NCBI GenBank assembly: GCA_000711775.1
Contig: ARYC01000304.1
Location: 1 to 64,000 of the forward strand
Source: Oxytricha trifallax
Taxonomy: Eukaryota > Ciliophora > Spirotrichea > Sporadotrichida > Oxytrichidae
DNA: 64,000 nt
Direction of reading: 5' to 3'
Part shown: positions 23,870-36,293 of the stretch, piece after piece
Numbering within the stretch: the first letter of the stretch is position 1
How the letters are laid out: each line of letters opens with the position of its first letter
Notes under the pieces: model-generated
The model's database searches: none
What the model saw: the letters and a program-made list of their open reading frames with translations, nothing else
What the model was told of the DNA's origin: nothing
Position numbers and translations under genes: made by a program

Positions 23870-24897
23870 TTCAAAACATACTGATCTGCCTTGAAGAGTT
23901 GTTCAGGAGTGAGGTTTCTGTACCTGAGGTTAGGCTGGTCGTTCTTGTAGAGCATACTCTGCTGTTTAAGCATGTTCTTAAGCTTTGCTCTCTCTTCCTC
24001 AAGTCTGTAGTTGTCCTCCTGCAGCACTCTGATCAATTTCTTGTAGTCGTCGATCTTCTCTCTGTCAAGGAACTTAATTACAATAAATAATGCTTATTTT
24101 AAGCTAGCTAGAAAATTATATTCAATGTAAAAATTTTAATTTAATTATATAAATCTATTATTTAAATATACTTTACTCTTTACATTATATAATTAGCATT
24201 AAAATTGTCCTTAAATATCATTAAAATATAAAAGTTATATAATTATTATTGTTGTGAATCTACTCAGCATCAATGCCGAAGTTCTCAGGGACATTAGCCA
24301 TCTTTCTGAGTTGTCTATTCTCAGCCAGTACATTCTCAAGCTCATTGGACTTCTTGTTGATCTCCTGAAGGAGGTTGGTTATATCCTTGTCCTTAGAGTT
24401 CTTCTCCTGCCTGAGTATCTCAATCTTAGCCATACACTCCCTCATGTCCACGTTTCTAGCGTAAAACTGTAAATCCTGTGTCAAAGCCACTATTTTATCC
24501 TGCTGAGTCTTTTCTCTCTGCTAGTTGGCCAACTTTTCCTAGTCGAATATCTCAATTCTTTGTCTAAGGAGATCGTTTTCTTTCCTCAGATTAGCGAGCT
24601 CCTGGCGTTCTTTCTCCAAAATTACGTTTATCTTGGATTAGACAATTTGATCGACTCTGTGTACTGAGTCTTTCACGTTGTTCAGCTTTTCTTTGAATTG
24701 GTCTCTTTCCTAGATAGAACAAGATGGTTAGATCAAATCGCATTTATTAGAATTTAGAATTAAAAATAGAAATGAGCAAATTCAATGACTAAACAGTCAA
24801 TTTTGTATATAGTACAGAGATGTATTTTAACATAATCATATCATACTTACCTGTAAAACTTTGATATAAAGGTTATTCTTCTCCTCAAGTTCTTCTT
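23870..24897 (-). CDS. CEP290: CEP290 N-half-like EF-hand gene, block b (inverted)
   Basis: Minus strand, entered at pointer AAGAAGAACTTGA (24885-24897) and left at AGTATGTTTTGAA (23870-23882), both 13 bp and both matched on the plus strand in blocks a and c. It encodes coiled coil with a Val-Pro-Glu-Asn-Phe-Gly-Ile-Asp motif near 24275 followed by Leu-Glu-Glu-Glu-Arg-Ala-Lys-Leu-Lys, corresponding to the Arg-Val-Gly-Leu-Glu-Pro region of CEP290. A normal intron, 24710-24850 (GTAAGT...ATCTAG), and an IES at about 24079-24259 (pointer ATT in minus sense) lie inside. Confidence 0.88.
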
Positions 24898-24987
24898 AAT
24901 ATTTGAATACTATTTAGTGTTTATGGATTTAAATTTGAATTTAAAAGGGAGGAAGAATTAAGCTTAATAATTTAAATTTAAATAGAT

Positions 24988-25076
24988 ATGAAGACGGACG
25001 CAAGTGATGTCTTGAGACTTCGCAAGGAGCTCGTACATTTAAGAAATACTACAACTGACCTTCAAGAAGAACTTGA
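24988..25076 (+). CDS. CEP290: CEP290 N-half-like EF-hand gene, block a (start)
   Basis: ATG at 24988 and about 25 codons of coiled coil, ending at pointer AAGAAGAACTTGA (25064-25076). The inverted copy at 24885-24897 continues the frame on the minus strand (Gln-Glu-Glu-Leu-Glu-Glu-Lys). Upstream AT-rich sequence gives no earlier start. Confidence 0.85.
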
Positions 25077-25155
25077 CAAAAATAACTATATATATTTATA
25101 TACAGAAGTATCTTTTCAATGTGTAATTTGCCATTTGTAAATTCATTAAGATAAG

Positions 25156-27079
25156 AGTATGTTTTGAAGTTGTTAAATGGAGACACTGAGGAGCCAGCAG
25201 ACTACTACAAACTTAAAAAAGAAAACTAGATTCTCAAGGCTTAACTTGAGATCCTTAACACCAAGGGATTTGACTTTGCCAAGGCGTAAATTGAGGCTTT
25301 CTTGAAGGAACTTGGTCTGGGTGAGTCTGGCAAGTTCTTGTAGCAGTTGATGAGTGGCAATGATGAACTTAAGAAGATGCTCAAGGAACTGCTCTCTAAG
25401 GGCTTTAACCTCAGTGGGTTAATGCCATCTGGAACATATTTATATAATTATTATTAAATAGTTTTTTTATAAATGCATAAGAGATTCAATTAGGTTATTT
25501 GTTTTTAATTATAATTAAATTAATATTACAAATAAAAAAGATTTTGTTTAGATAAAAATTTGTTCATTTTTTCTATATTTGATATAAATTTTAAAATAAA
25601 AAACTAATGTAACTAATTAATTTTGATTTAAAAAAATAATTCATTTTATTCTTAAGTATAGTAAATTGAACAACTACATCTATCAATAACTATGGAGACT
25701 TTGGGGACTACAAGCCACCTCTACCTTCTATAGGTCTAGATGGTGATATCCACTCCGGTTTCTCTTTCAAATTCAGATCTTACTTGGATGTGATGGACAA
25801 AGACGGTAGAGCTGGCCTCAAAGATCAAACCAAGCACGATGTCGCCTTCTTACAGCTTTAACTCTGTGAATTCATTGAAATAATTAAGAGAAAGGATGAT
25901 GAGTTAAGCACTAAGAACAATGAAATTGATCATCTCTATGAGAAGATTAGAGACTATTTGCTAGTTTAAGATCAACTTTACAAGGACTTCGTCAAGATGG
26001 AGAAAGATTACACTGGTAAGACCAAGGAGCTTCAGCAGAAATTATCTATCGCTGAAGACAACTACTATCAAGAATAGCATAAAGTCGAGATCTTATCCAA
26101 AGCTCTGCATACTTTAGAGAAGGGTGACCAGACAGCCATTTAAAATAGATTGATTGAGCTTACCAAACAAAATGCCATTCTAGATATCAATCTCCTTAGA
26201 CTCACTCGTAAATATCAAATCTTAGAGGAGTAAGAAGAGCTCATTCGCAGAGAGTACCACAATAAGGAAGCTGACATGGCTGAGAAAGATCGTTACATCC
26301 AACTAAGAATCAATAAACTCAAGGAATTCAAAGCTAGATCTATTCAATAGTTGAAGTTCTTGTTCAATAAGTTAAGAATGGCTGTGCCCTTGACTGAATT
26401 TCAGGCTGTTCAGAATGAAAATGAGATCTTGAAGCAAAAGAATGCTGATTACATCGACCGTAATAGCTAAATGGCTCTTAAGATCTCAAATCTATAGAAG
26501 CAGTCCAGAGTGTTCTAAGAATCAGAAGAGAGACTTAAGATCTTATAAGAAGCCAAGGATGACTTGGAAAATGAATATGAAATTCTAAGAAAGAGACTTG
26601 AAGTTTCCGATGACTCCTTCAGATGGGAGAATGCAGTTTTTAACAAGATTGTTGCCACTTTGAAGAGATATAGAGTATCTCCTTAACAAGCTTTCGAGGC
26701 ATTTGATAAGGATAAGAATGGAAAACTTGACAGAAATGAATTCATGCAAGGTTTGGAGATGCTTAAACTTCAAGATTTAACTCCTTAAGAACTTGAAGTA
26801 CTGATGAACTCTATTGATTATGATAGCAGTGGAAATATCAACTACAAAGAATTTAACATTTATTATAACATCTTATTATTAATTTAATACTTATAATATA
26901 GAATTCGTTCGTAAACTATCTCGTCATGGTGTTAAGAGTAGAAGCAAAGAAGAGCAAATTATTTACTTAATTGTTGATAGTCTAAAGCGTACAGGAATCA
27001 AGAGTTTGGCTGAAGCTTTCGAATTATTTGATAAGGAAAGATGTGGAACGCTTTCAAGAGAAGATTTCAAGGATGCATT
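25156..27079 (+). CDS. CEP290: CEP290 N-half-like EF-hand gene, block c (central)
   Basis: Entered at AGTATGTTTTGAA (25156-25168) and left at ATTTCAAGGATGCATT (27064-27079). Long coiled coil containing the Pro-Leu-Thr-Glu-Phe-Gln motif near 26390, comparable to CEP290's Leu-Pro-Leu-Ala-Gln-Gln. It then enters EF-hands with a canonical Asp-Lys-Asp-Lys-Asn-Gly-Lys-Leu-Asp loop at about 26705 and Asp-Tyr-Asp-Ser-Ser-Gly-Asn-Ile at about 26817. Two IESs: about 25440-25690 (pointer TAT) and 26854-26905 (pointer GAATT). The mature order is a-b-c-d, while the genomic order is d, b (minus) then a, c (plus). Confidence 0.88.
26854..26905. other. IES, 52 bp, pointer GAATT
   Basis: GAATT at 26849-26853 and 26901-26905; excision restores an EF-hand helix (Lys-Glu-Phe-Val-Arg-Lys). 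Confidence 0.85.
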
Positions 27080-27469
27080 CAAATTCTTTTCTTATTTTAT
27101 AAAATTTGATTGAATTAAAATGCGATTAAATTTATTAAATCAATTTATCTGTGTTTGCGTTTATATGATTTTAGATTTTAAAGTTATTAAATTATGAAAT
27201 CAATCATAATTGATGATTATATTTCATTTTCTTATGAGTGTATGTTACTCAATATCAATTTTCATCAAAAGGCATCTTCGAATGTTCTATCATAGGGATA
27301 TGATGCAAAATCGTCCATTTTCTTCTTTGAAGCGCTTCTGTCCCTGGTGGGAATATTGCCATGACTTCTACCGCCCATTGATTTTTTATTATCCCTATCA
27401 TTGTCACTATCCAAGTACTTATCGTAATTGTGCACGTTATAGTTTAATATATAAAAAAGATAGAGTTTA
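27080..27469. other. Spacer between two CEP290-like genes
   Basis: AT-rich, no coding signal recognised; it separates block c from the C-half gene. Confidence 0.45.
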
Positions 27470-29148
27470 ATGCTTATTTATACCACCAGTGTTCATGGCG
27501 AAGATAAGTTCAGTGTTTTTGGCGTTTTCTTTGGCAAGCATGTTATACTTGACCAATATGTCTTTGTACTTGTTCTCCAACAATCCATATCTATCGGCCT
27601 CTTTCTTGAGGTCGTCTCTCAACTGCCTGTTAGCCTCAATAAGTTTCCTGACTGTCTTGTCCTTCTCATCCATGTTGACATCTCTCATCTCATATGAATG
27701 CACTTCCTGTGTGAGTGCTTCAATCTTTTGCCTCAACTGCTTCTCACTCTTGAGTTTGTCCTGGTGTTTGTCAACTTAGTCGATTTGCTTCTTGAGGGCA
27801 TCGTTCTCTGACTTTTGTTTCTCGATTACCCGCTTCAAAGATTCTACGAGCATTTCCAGTTCTGCTACTGACTTTGAAGACTTTGATCGCAATTTTATTA
27901 TAAATATATTATATAAAATTAATATTATAATTATACTATAAATTTTAAAATTAACATAAATTTAACTGTATCCTGTGCTTTCTTAGAACCACCAGGCTGA
28001 GCACCGGTTAGATTCGAGAGTGTGTTCGAATTCTCCTCGATATTCTTGACTTCATCATCCTCCTTATGCTTCAATATAATCATATCATTATATAAACTCA
28101 TTAAAACTATTTATACGGCTGAATATTTAGAGCTGGCCAATTTATACTGCTCAAGATCTGTGATTCAAAAATATAATGAATTCTAATACCCTCACATGTA
28201 TTATAAGTTTCAATATGATTCTCTTCTGGAGTCTTGCATATTGAAGATCGAAGGTTTCTTTCTGGAATTTGAGATCAAGGACCTTCTCCTCACATTTGAA
28301 CAGCTGCTCCTGCACTTCATTTTCTCTCTTCTCAGCCTCCTACATTTCTCTCTCTAAGTCCAGGATTCTCTTCTCTCTCCATAATTCTGATTCCTCTCTC
28401 TTCTCAGTCGTATCCATGGGTTTACCGATCAGTCTGTTTACTTAAATGATATTAATATTGGTGAGTGTAGATGACATTAATCATAATTTTTACACAATAC
28501 TTGGTATTCCATTCTTCTGGCTTCATCTTGGTAGTGTTTTGATTTCTCATGTAACTTCTCGTTTTCTCTTTGCAATTTACCGATCTCCGCTTTCAGCTCT
28601 ACTTAGATGTTCTTCTCTAATTTTGTGTTCTCATCTTTGTATGTTTTTAAGGATTGATACATGTATAAGCTAAATGAAGAAACTACATAATTATTTTACA
28701 TCTTGTAGGTAATAGACCTAGTCTTTAAGTTGCTGCATTTATTCAACTTAAGCCAAGCCTAGAGATTCTTGTTAAGCGGCTTTCGGGGGTTTAGCATTCA
28801 AATCCACAAGTCTGGCCTGTAAACCATTTTTCTCTCTTTCTAACTTGTTCGCTACTTCTTGCCAATGTTTTGCTTGTTTCTCAGCACCTTGAAGTAATGT
28901 GATATTTTACAGAACAGTATAACTTATTGGGTAAAACTATAGTCATTTATTTACACAAAAATTGAAGTTCCTTTTTGGACTCTTCAATCTACTATTGCAA
29001 AGCAGCAAGCTTAGTTTTGTATTTTTTCTCAACTTCCCAATTTTAGAATGCTTCACTGTTTTGATTGCCACCAGATGTACCTTATTTACCGTCCTTGTTG
29101 GCTGCTGGTTTGTTCGTGAGGTTCTGGAATGATTATAGTGGTTTAGCA
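27470..29148 (-). CDS. CEP290: CEP290 C-half-like protein, block 3
   Basis: Minus-strand coiled coil closely following human CEP290 order: a Trp-x-x-x-Lys-Lys-Tyr segment near 29030 (human Trp-Glu-Glu-Gly-Lys-Lys-Trp), a Leu-Asp-Leu-Lys-Phe-Gln segment near 28280, and Val-Ala-Glu-Leu-Glu-x-Leu-Val-x-x-Leu-Lys-Arg-Val-Ile-Glu-Lys near 27850 (human Ile-Pro-Glu-Leu-Glu-Lys...Val-Val-Glu-Lys). It is interrupted by several small breaks near 28930, 28680, 28470, 28190, 28090 and 27930, which are introns or IESs. Its start joins block 2 through TGCTAA. No stop is found by 27470, so the final MDS lies elsewhere. Confidence 0.75.
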
Positions 29149-31193
29149 TTTTAAACCCCATATTATTTTTGAAGGAATTTAGTTATAAATAATAATAATA
29201 ATTTTTTATAATTGATAAGAAAGAAACTTTGATCTTATCAAATATAATGATAAAGCTTTAGTAAACTCAATAAACTTTATAGTAAAAACCTCTATAATTT
29301 TTTTTATTTATTTATAAACAATTGTAAATTTTCTGAGCCACTAAGATAAAAAATTCTTTTTGGCTTTATCAAACAAGCCAAAAAAAATTTTTTTCCCTAC
29401 TTTTTTTGACTTAATTTATAAATTTAATAAATTTAAGGATTTACAAAACAGGAACCATCAAAGCTACAAAATTATACTTATAATATCTTCATAATTTGTG
29501 AAAATGTTTAGAGATTTCATATTTTAAATATCTATTTTTTAACCTCCTAATAAGTATTCTAATGAATTTAAATTTAAAATCTTAAAGCTATGATTACAAT
29601 TTTCAAAATTATTCCATATTTTTGTTCAATACTTTTAAATTCTTAATTTTTAATAAATTTGAATATCTTTGGAGAATTATAGCTAAGAATTCAATTTTAT
29701 TTTTAAGTAAAGTAAATTATTTGAAGTATTTGTTTTGATAATCTTCTAATAATATAAGAGTTGAAATTGTTAATACACCAAGTAAATTTATATATGATTT
29801 TTAATTATAATAAAAAACAATTTAGTTGATCTAAATAATCGTATTTATAAAGTATTTGTGTTAAAAATTTCAAATATGGAGACGTCATTATTTTTATAAA
29901 AATAGCGTGATAGATTGTAAGTTAAAAAGAGAATTGATTATAAGTAAGTATTATATATTAAAAGTTCTATATTATTTTTGGAAGAAATATAAGAAAAGAT
30001 CAAAGGATTATAATTCAAAGCTTTCGAAACTTTTTCAAGGAACAATTTCACATCAAGATTCATAAAGATTATTTTTTATAAAATAGATGTAAAACAAATT
30101 AGTTTATGTATATAAAAATTATAGTAGTTTCAAAAGTATGAATGAAAATTCAAGATATGACATGGAATTAAGCTAACTTCAATAAAAAAGAGAACTTTTT
30201 GAAACTTATTATTGCTATTTTTAAATAAAATTAATTAATTCAATTACTCCTTTATTTTAGAATTAAGAATTTCCTTTCATTATTTAAATTCCTTCGTTCT
30301 AAATAAGCTATATTTTACAATTTTAATCATGCCAACACATTTTTCTATTTATATTGTTTAATATACATATTTTTTTGTAAAATGTAAAGAAATGGGTTGT
30401 CTAAACTTAAGAACCTCAAAAATGAGATTTTTTAAAAACAATAATCTCAGAACTCGAATATCTTTTTGGTATTTGTAGTATTTCAAACCCAATCGTAAGC
30501 ATCCATTTTATGATCTATTGTATAAATATACGTTTCAATGATAGTATAAAACAAAAAATTAGATTATTGCTGAATGTAATATTTGAAAATAAGTTTCCAT
30601 GTAACTTGAGTTCTTCAGGAAATTTCACATGTCTCTTGTATTTATTTTAAATATTAAAGCGATTCATGAAAAACAAATATTTTTCGCCTTAATAAATTAA
30701 ACTTAACAATATATTATACATTCTTTGAGTATAATTGGAGATTTATTTTACTTATACAATATTTTATTTTTTGCATTTATCTTTAAGTATAAAACTACAG
30801 GGATTTTCTACTTTAACTCAAACTCATTAGTTAATATATAAATTAAGATTTATTTCAATACCGGAATTATACGATCACAACCTCTAACAACAATAAATAT
30901 GTATTCTGATAATAAAGATTAATTTTATCAAAATACTAATGAAAAACTGATTTTTATTAATGAAACACATGGATATATTACTTTATTTTTACTTAATTGC
31001 TTCTCAATATAGTTTAAATTCCATTTTAACATACAATATAATGATTATATGTAAGTCTATATTTTATATTATAATTTCTCCGATTTAAATATTTATTTTA
31101 TTGATTGAAAAGATGCTATAAATCACTCTTTACATTATAAAGTATATAAATCAATCACTTAAAATCAATTTTAATAATCTAAATTAAATTACC
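29149..31193. other. 2-kb non-coding AT-rich tract
   Basis: No open reading frame of note, no tandem repeats and no RNA gene recognised on either strand. It is part of the 7.1-kb gap between blocks 2 and 3 of the CEP290 C-half gene. Confidence 0.55.
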
Positions 31194-34100
31194 ATGTTTT
31201 AAATAACAAATCAGGTTCAACTCCAACTCCTAGAAATAGTAAAATTCAGAGTCTAAACTTGCCTAAAATTAGAACAAAACCAGCAAATCGCCTATATAGA
31301 TCCATCCTTCACTTCGCATTTATCTCAACTATTGGAAAGCTCAAGAAAGCCAATCAAATCACTCTAAGAACAAAGTATCAAACAAATAAGGGAATGTTAG
31401 TAGATTTGTGGATACGCCAGTGCAATGTTGTAAATATCACAGGATAAAAGCTAGAGTGAGTTCATTTAGTTATCAGCAGCTATTCAATTTCAACATTATG
31501 TGAAAAGTGCTTGGAATCCAAGTAGTTATGGAAGGAAAGTTACCAAAGATGGATATGAGGCTCCATCTATAGAGGAAGTTGATAAGTCAATTGTGAAGGA
31601 CTACTTGATAAAATGCATTTATGAATAAGAAAACCATTTAATCACTAAGCAATATCTCACTGCTCTTGAAACCATTTTGAAGCATGAATATCCAAGGAAA
31701 TGGCCTGGTATAGTTGAGAAAATTCTTGAATTTCTATAGAATGAAGAGGATAAAACTTAAGTTCTTGGTCTTTAACTACTTTATAGCTTAGGTAAAGGTC
31801 TCTCAAAATGCCCAAATTTAGAATGGAAAACTAAATTAGGTCACAACAATACGATAGTTTCACAAACTTTTAATTATGTTGGTCAGATTGTAGACAGGAA
31901 AATGAATTTAAACAATTAGAAATCTTAAGAGATTGTCTACCTAATTCTCAAAATCTTTGAAAGATTCAACATTCCAGAACTATGTGAGTATTTTAAAAAT
32001 GTACAATTTTTGGATCCATGGATGAGCCTGTTCAAATAAATTTTAGATAAGTAAATAGACCCAGAACTACTAAAATCTACAGATTTAACAGATGAGATTA
32101 TTGACAAAGAAAATCATATTGAATGGAAGTAGAAATCTAAATGTGCTAGAATTACTTATCTCATATTTTATAAGTATCAATCTTCACATTTCCTTAATAG
32201 AGACTAAGAATCTATGAGTATCACACTAAAATAGAGATTCCTTAATGGAATTCTAGAATCTCATTTAAAATTAATTTTCTCAAAACCTCACAATTTCGTG
32301 GCAACAGAGAGTCTTGTAAATGCATGTAGGTTGTTCTAATTAGCTATTTCCAATAAAGAACTTATTGAGAGTTTAAGACTTCCAATAGAGCAATTTTTAA
32401 CTTAAGTCGTGATTTAGAGCTGTAAAATAACTGAAAAAGACCTACTGGAATTATAGGAGGATCAATCTGAATATATTAGAAAGCAAGAACTTAAAGACAA
32501 TGAAGAGATAATTGACTAGAAATTGACTATGACATCTTTACTAGAATACATTTGTTCTTTTAAAATTAAGCAGCCAAAAGAGAATGGATAAAAGTAGAAA
32601 GCTTAACCAGTACCAATGCAAGGAGATTTTTACTTCAAGAAATTTTTTGAGTTTTGCATTGAAAATTTGAATCAATACCAAGCTTTATAGAGTTAAGATT
32701 GGAAGCTAAAAGAGTCAATTCTATATCTAATTTAGAAATTATCTAGGCACTTCACTGACATAAAAAATAGAGATATCATAACTCAAGACCACATAGATCA
32801 ATTTATTGGGTAACACGTACTTCCAGAACTACAAAGTCCACATGTTCTAATGAAAATCAGTGCAATCAGATTAATAGGAAACTTTTATAGGTTCAGCTAC
32901 AAAACTGAAGAAATGCAAGTCATAATATTTGAGGGATATATTTAAAGTATTTAGGACCAAAATAACTTAGTAAGGTACTATGCTGCTGCTAACTTGCCTC
33001 TATTGCTAAATCACAAAATTATCTTCAACTTGACAAAAATAAAACTATCCCTGGTTTTAAAAGAGTACTTAAAACTCTTAACTGAATTAGAAGAAGAGGA
33101 AATAATAAAAGCTCTCAAACTATTTCTTGATGTCTATCAAAACGATATTACAGCAGAAGCATGGGATATAATTTTTGAGTTAATAAATTGCTTTTAAAAC
33201 TGTTACAAGCCTGAGGATTAAATTCTTTGTTTAAACGATGTAAACTTTCGCAGAAAAGAAAATGTAGCAATTTAATGCTTAAGTTCAATTAACACAATTT
33301 TAGGATCAATTAGTGAAAATTAGGAGCTTTTAAAGAGGATTGAGAGAGTTTTATCCTCAACTATTTAAAAAATCTTTCAGAACTATGAAAATACTAGCCA
33401 AGATATTAGTTTAGAAATGTGTAAAATCTTACTCCTTTTAGTAAACTAAAGCTAGGATAAGATCAGTGATTTACTTTGGTCAAATTACCCAATAATTATA
33501 AATCTTATTATTGGTAAGTGCAAACTGTAGCCATTACAAGTTAAAGTAATTAATGAGGAAAATTCAGACAGCGAAGAAGATAGAAATCAATACAGCAACG
33601 TTGGAATAGCATATGATGAGAAAGATATCTTTAACTCTATAATTTAAGGGTATATCAAGATTGACCCATAAACTCTACTAAAAAAAAGAGTAAATCCAGA
33701 GTAAACTTATTTCGATATTACAATTGAGTACATACAAATAGTAATGTAACTAGAGACAAAACTTTAACTGAGAAATTTAGACGAAGTGAGAGTTACAAAA
33801 ACACTGATATTACTTATTGAACAGCTAAAGGGCTAGATTAACGATTTCATTCCAGATATTATCATGCTCTCTATCCACTATTTGAAATCAGACTAGATAA
33901 ATTAAGAATTCAAAAATGCTTTACTACTTGTAGTATGCATGTGTCTATGGTATGACACACCCCTTACTCTTTAATGTCTTTTGCACATTGGCTAACTCAG
34001 CAACTTCATACTCAGTATTGGTTAAAATCTTGACAAAATCTAACACATTTACGACACAAGAATGATTTTATTTGGCTTAATTTGCATGCTCAAGAACCCA

Positions 34101-34865
34101 ATCAGCTAAATGAATGTATTTGACATCTTAAGTTTGACTATTAAAGTAAGCTAGAAAATTTACTCTGATAGAAGCACTACTATGAACAAGTAAAATAAAA
34201 AAGTTGATAAGAAAATCTTAGATTTTAGCTAGGGAAACTTCAATTTGGACTCTGACGATGAAGAGGAGTCTGTTCATTAAGACTTTATGAATGATGACGA
34301 AAACGATCGAGAAGTCAGTGCTTTTGAGGATTAACTTATTCAAAATGTTTAAGACACTGCAAATTTGGAATCTAAAAACAATTAAAAAGTAAAAAAGAGC
34401 AAGAAAAATCATAAGACATCTGTCTCCCCACAAAAACTTCAATTATATAAAGAATTCCTAGCTTCTCAAAACTTCTTAACTACTGAATTCGGAAAGAAAA
34501 TTTTAGAAGAAGAAGAGGAATAAAATTCCATAGAATTGGAATAGGATGGTTCTTTCATTTAGGACCTCGAAGATGAATTGGCTGAAGACGAGCAAAATTT
34601 CTATTAATAAGCTAGAAAACTTGAGCACATAAATTTAAGCAATTATGATGAACTCATTGTACTGAAATAAACAATTGAGGAACTCAATTCTAATGGGCTT
34701 TTGCAATAAATCCTGGCAAATATTCCAAATGACCAGACTCATGTACTTTAACAGGTTGTCTTGGGTGTGCAGGGTTTGAAGGACATAGAAGCAGAAATTT
34801 ATAAGAAATTTCAGATTCTAGAAAGTTATATACTTTCACATTAAATGACACAGGAACAGATGTGA
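31194..34865 (+). CDS. IPO7: Importin-7/8-like nuclear transport receptor
   Basis: A single uninterrupted frame from ATG 31194 to TGA 34863-34865, about 1220 residues. No intron or IES is needed. Importin-beta-type HEAT-repeat protein: an N-terminal Ala-Ile-Gln-Phe-Gln-x-Tyr-Val-Lys-x-x-Trp motif (importin-7/8 Lys-Asn-x-Val-x-x-x-Trp region), a Glu-Tyr-Pro-Arg-Lys-Trp-Pro motif typical of importin-7/8, and near the C-terminus an acidic stretch (Asp-Ser-Asp-Asp-Glu-Glu-Glu, about 34250). Expected to carry cargo through nuclear pores with Ran. It lies, on the opposite strand, inside the germline gap of the CEP290-like gene. Confidence 0.88.
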
Positions 34866-35275
34866 TAAAAATAAAATAAAAATTAAGTTTAATATTATTA
34901 TTTTTAAGAATTTTATTTAAAAACTCTCTGATAGTATCTTTATAGTATTATTTGTAATGTATTATAATATCAAAATCATTTTAAACTATAAATTAATACA
35001 ACCATAAATAAATCAAATTATAAGGCTAATTTATTGTATTTCTTGTATTACTCGTAATCTTTGCTAAAGTAATTTAGTCTAGTTAATTGTAAATTCTACT
35101 GGACGAAGTGTTACCTATTCATACCTAAATAGGGTTTTGGGGCTTGTTGTCCATGTGTAAATCATAAGTGTTATTATTTGAGTTAAGAATCCAAATTTCA
35201 ATCAGTTTTTAGATTTATCTCATAAAATTAATATAATTATTAAATCAAAAATATAATTAAAAATTCGTTAAAAAC
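34866..35275. other. Intergenic spacer with a telomere-like word
   Basis: Contains GGGTTTTGGGG near 35130 between the importin and CDGSH genes. It could mark a chromosome-end region or be chance; otherwise nothing recognised. Confidence 0.4.
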
Positions 35276-35862
35276 ATGGAATCTTCAAACAAGTAATAAG
35301 ATCTTTATTCTGACTAAATAAAAGACTAGGATTAACTTATTGATGGGTTTAATAATTTAAAAATAGACCTTCCTGAACTAAAAAAACTTGAAAATTTAGA
35401 ATACGAATCACTCACTCAAGAATAAATGCTAGAAGATGGAGATTTTATTGAAAATGTGGAATAAATAAGGGGTTTAGTATAAATTCACAGACCTAAGATA
35501 GGTAGAGCCTGTCCTTTTAGAGTTAAATTGGAATAAGGGAAATCATTTAAAATATTTATCAACTATAATTCTTTGCCATACTTATTTAAAGTAAGATATT
35601 ATAAGCACAAACTCGTACATATTTATATATAAAATCATACTTGTACTGCACTTGTGGTCATTCAAAAACTCAGCCATTTTGTGATGGGGCTCACAGAGCA
35701 CTTCAAGACTACAAAGACCCTGAAACTAATCAAACTTACAAGCCATTGAAAGTTGATATTCAGAAAGTGTAGAGTGGATTTGTGTGGTGTGGCTGCAAGA
35801 GAAACAGGCTTGAAGCAGGCCCTAACTGCGATTGTAATCATACTAGAATTGATGATTGGTGA
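35276..35862 (+). CDS. CISD3: CDGSH iron-sulfur domain protein (CISD3-like)
   Basis: ATG 35276, stop TGA 35860-35862, with a 59-bp IES (35584-35642, pointer CATACTT) removed. The CDGSH motif is intact: Tyr-Cys-Thr-Cys-Gly-His-Ser-Lys-Thr-Gln-Pro-Phe-Cys-Asp-Gly-Ala-His, giving the Cys3-His ligand set for a 2Fe-2S cluster. A second, weaker unit follows (Trp-Cys-Gly-Cys...Cys-Asp-Cys-Asn-His), as in two-CDGSH mitochondrial proteins. The N-terminal about 70 residues are acidic and lack a clear targeting helix. Confidence 0.88.
35584..35642. other. IES, 59 bp, pointer CATACTT
   Basis: CATACTT at 35577-35583 and 35636-35642, same phase. Excision places the CDGSH cluster motif in frame. Confidence 0.85.
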
Positions 35863-36293
35863 TACAGAACAAAATAGTGATTTTAACTAGAAGTATTAAA
35901 AGCACAGATTAATAAATGCTCTTGTTAAGACTTTTGAAAATATAAGAGTAACTTGAATCTTTATCATTGGTTGAAATAATATTACAGCTTTAAATTTATC
36001 AATTTTCACCTAAACAATAGAACATTTCTTATGATTTATGAATGACATAATACAACAATATTGAAGAGCAAATCAACTCCTTCATCATTGAATCACTCAT
36101 AAATATATTTTATCAAGTTTTCTTGTCTAATCTGGCTGTCCTTGTTGTGTCATATATAACTTTCAAATATTTTGATATTTATATTAAGTAGAGTAAATTT
36201 ATTAACTATTAATTTAGGTTTATTTTGGTTTTTTAATTAATAATGATGAAAATGTAGGCATCAACAGCAGTGAAAACCTTCTCTGTGAGTTTA
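35863..36293. other. Spacer
   Basis: AT-rich, nothing recognised. Confidence 0.5.

Noticed and set aside
28800..29150. AATGCTAAACC present twice within CEP290 block 3
   Set aside because: Both copies encode Asn-Ala-Lys-Pro in consecutive protein regions; using it as a pointer would reverse the conserved order.
29149..31193. CRISPR-like or tandem repeats in the 2-kb AT-rich tract
   Set aside because: No regularly spaced repeat was found, and the organism is a eukaryote.
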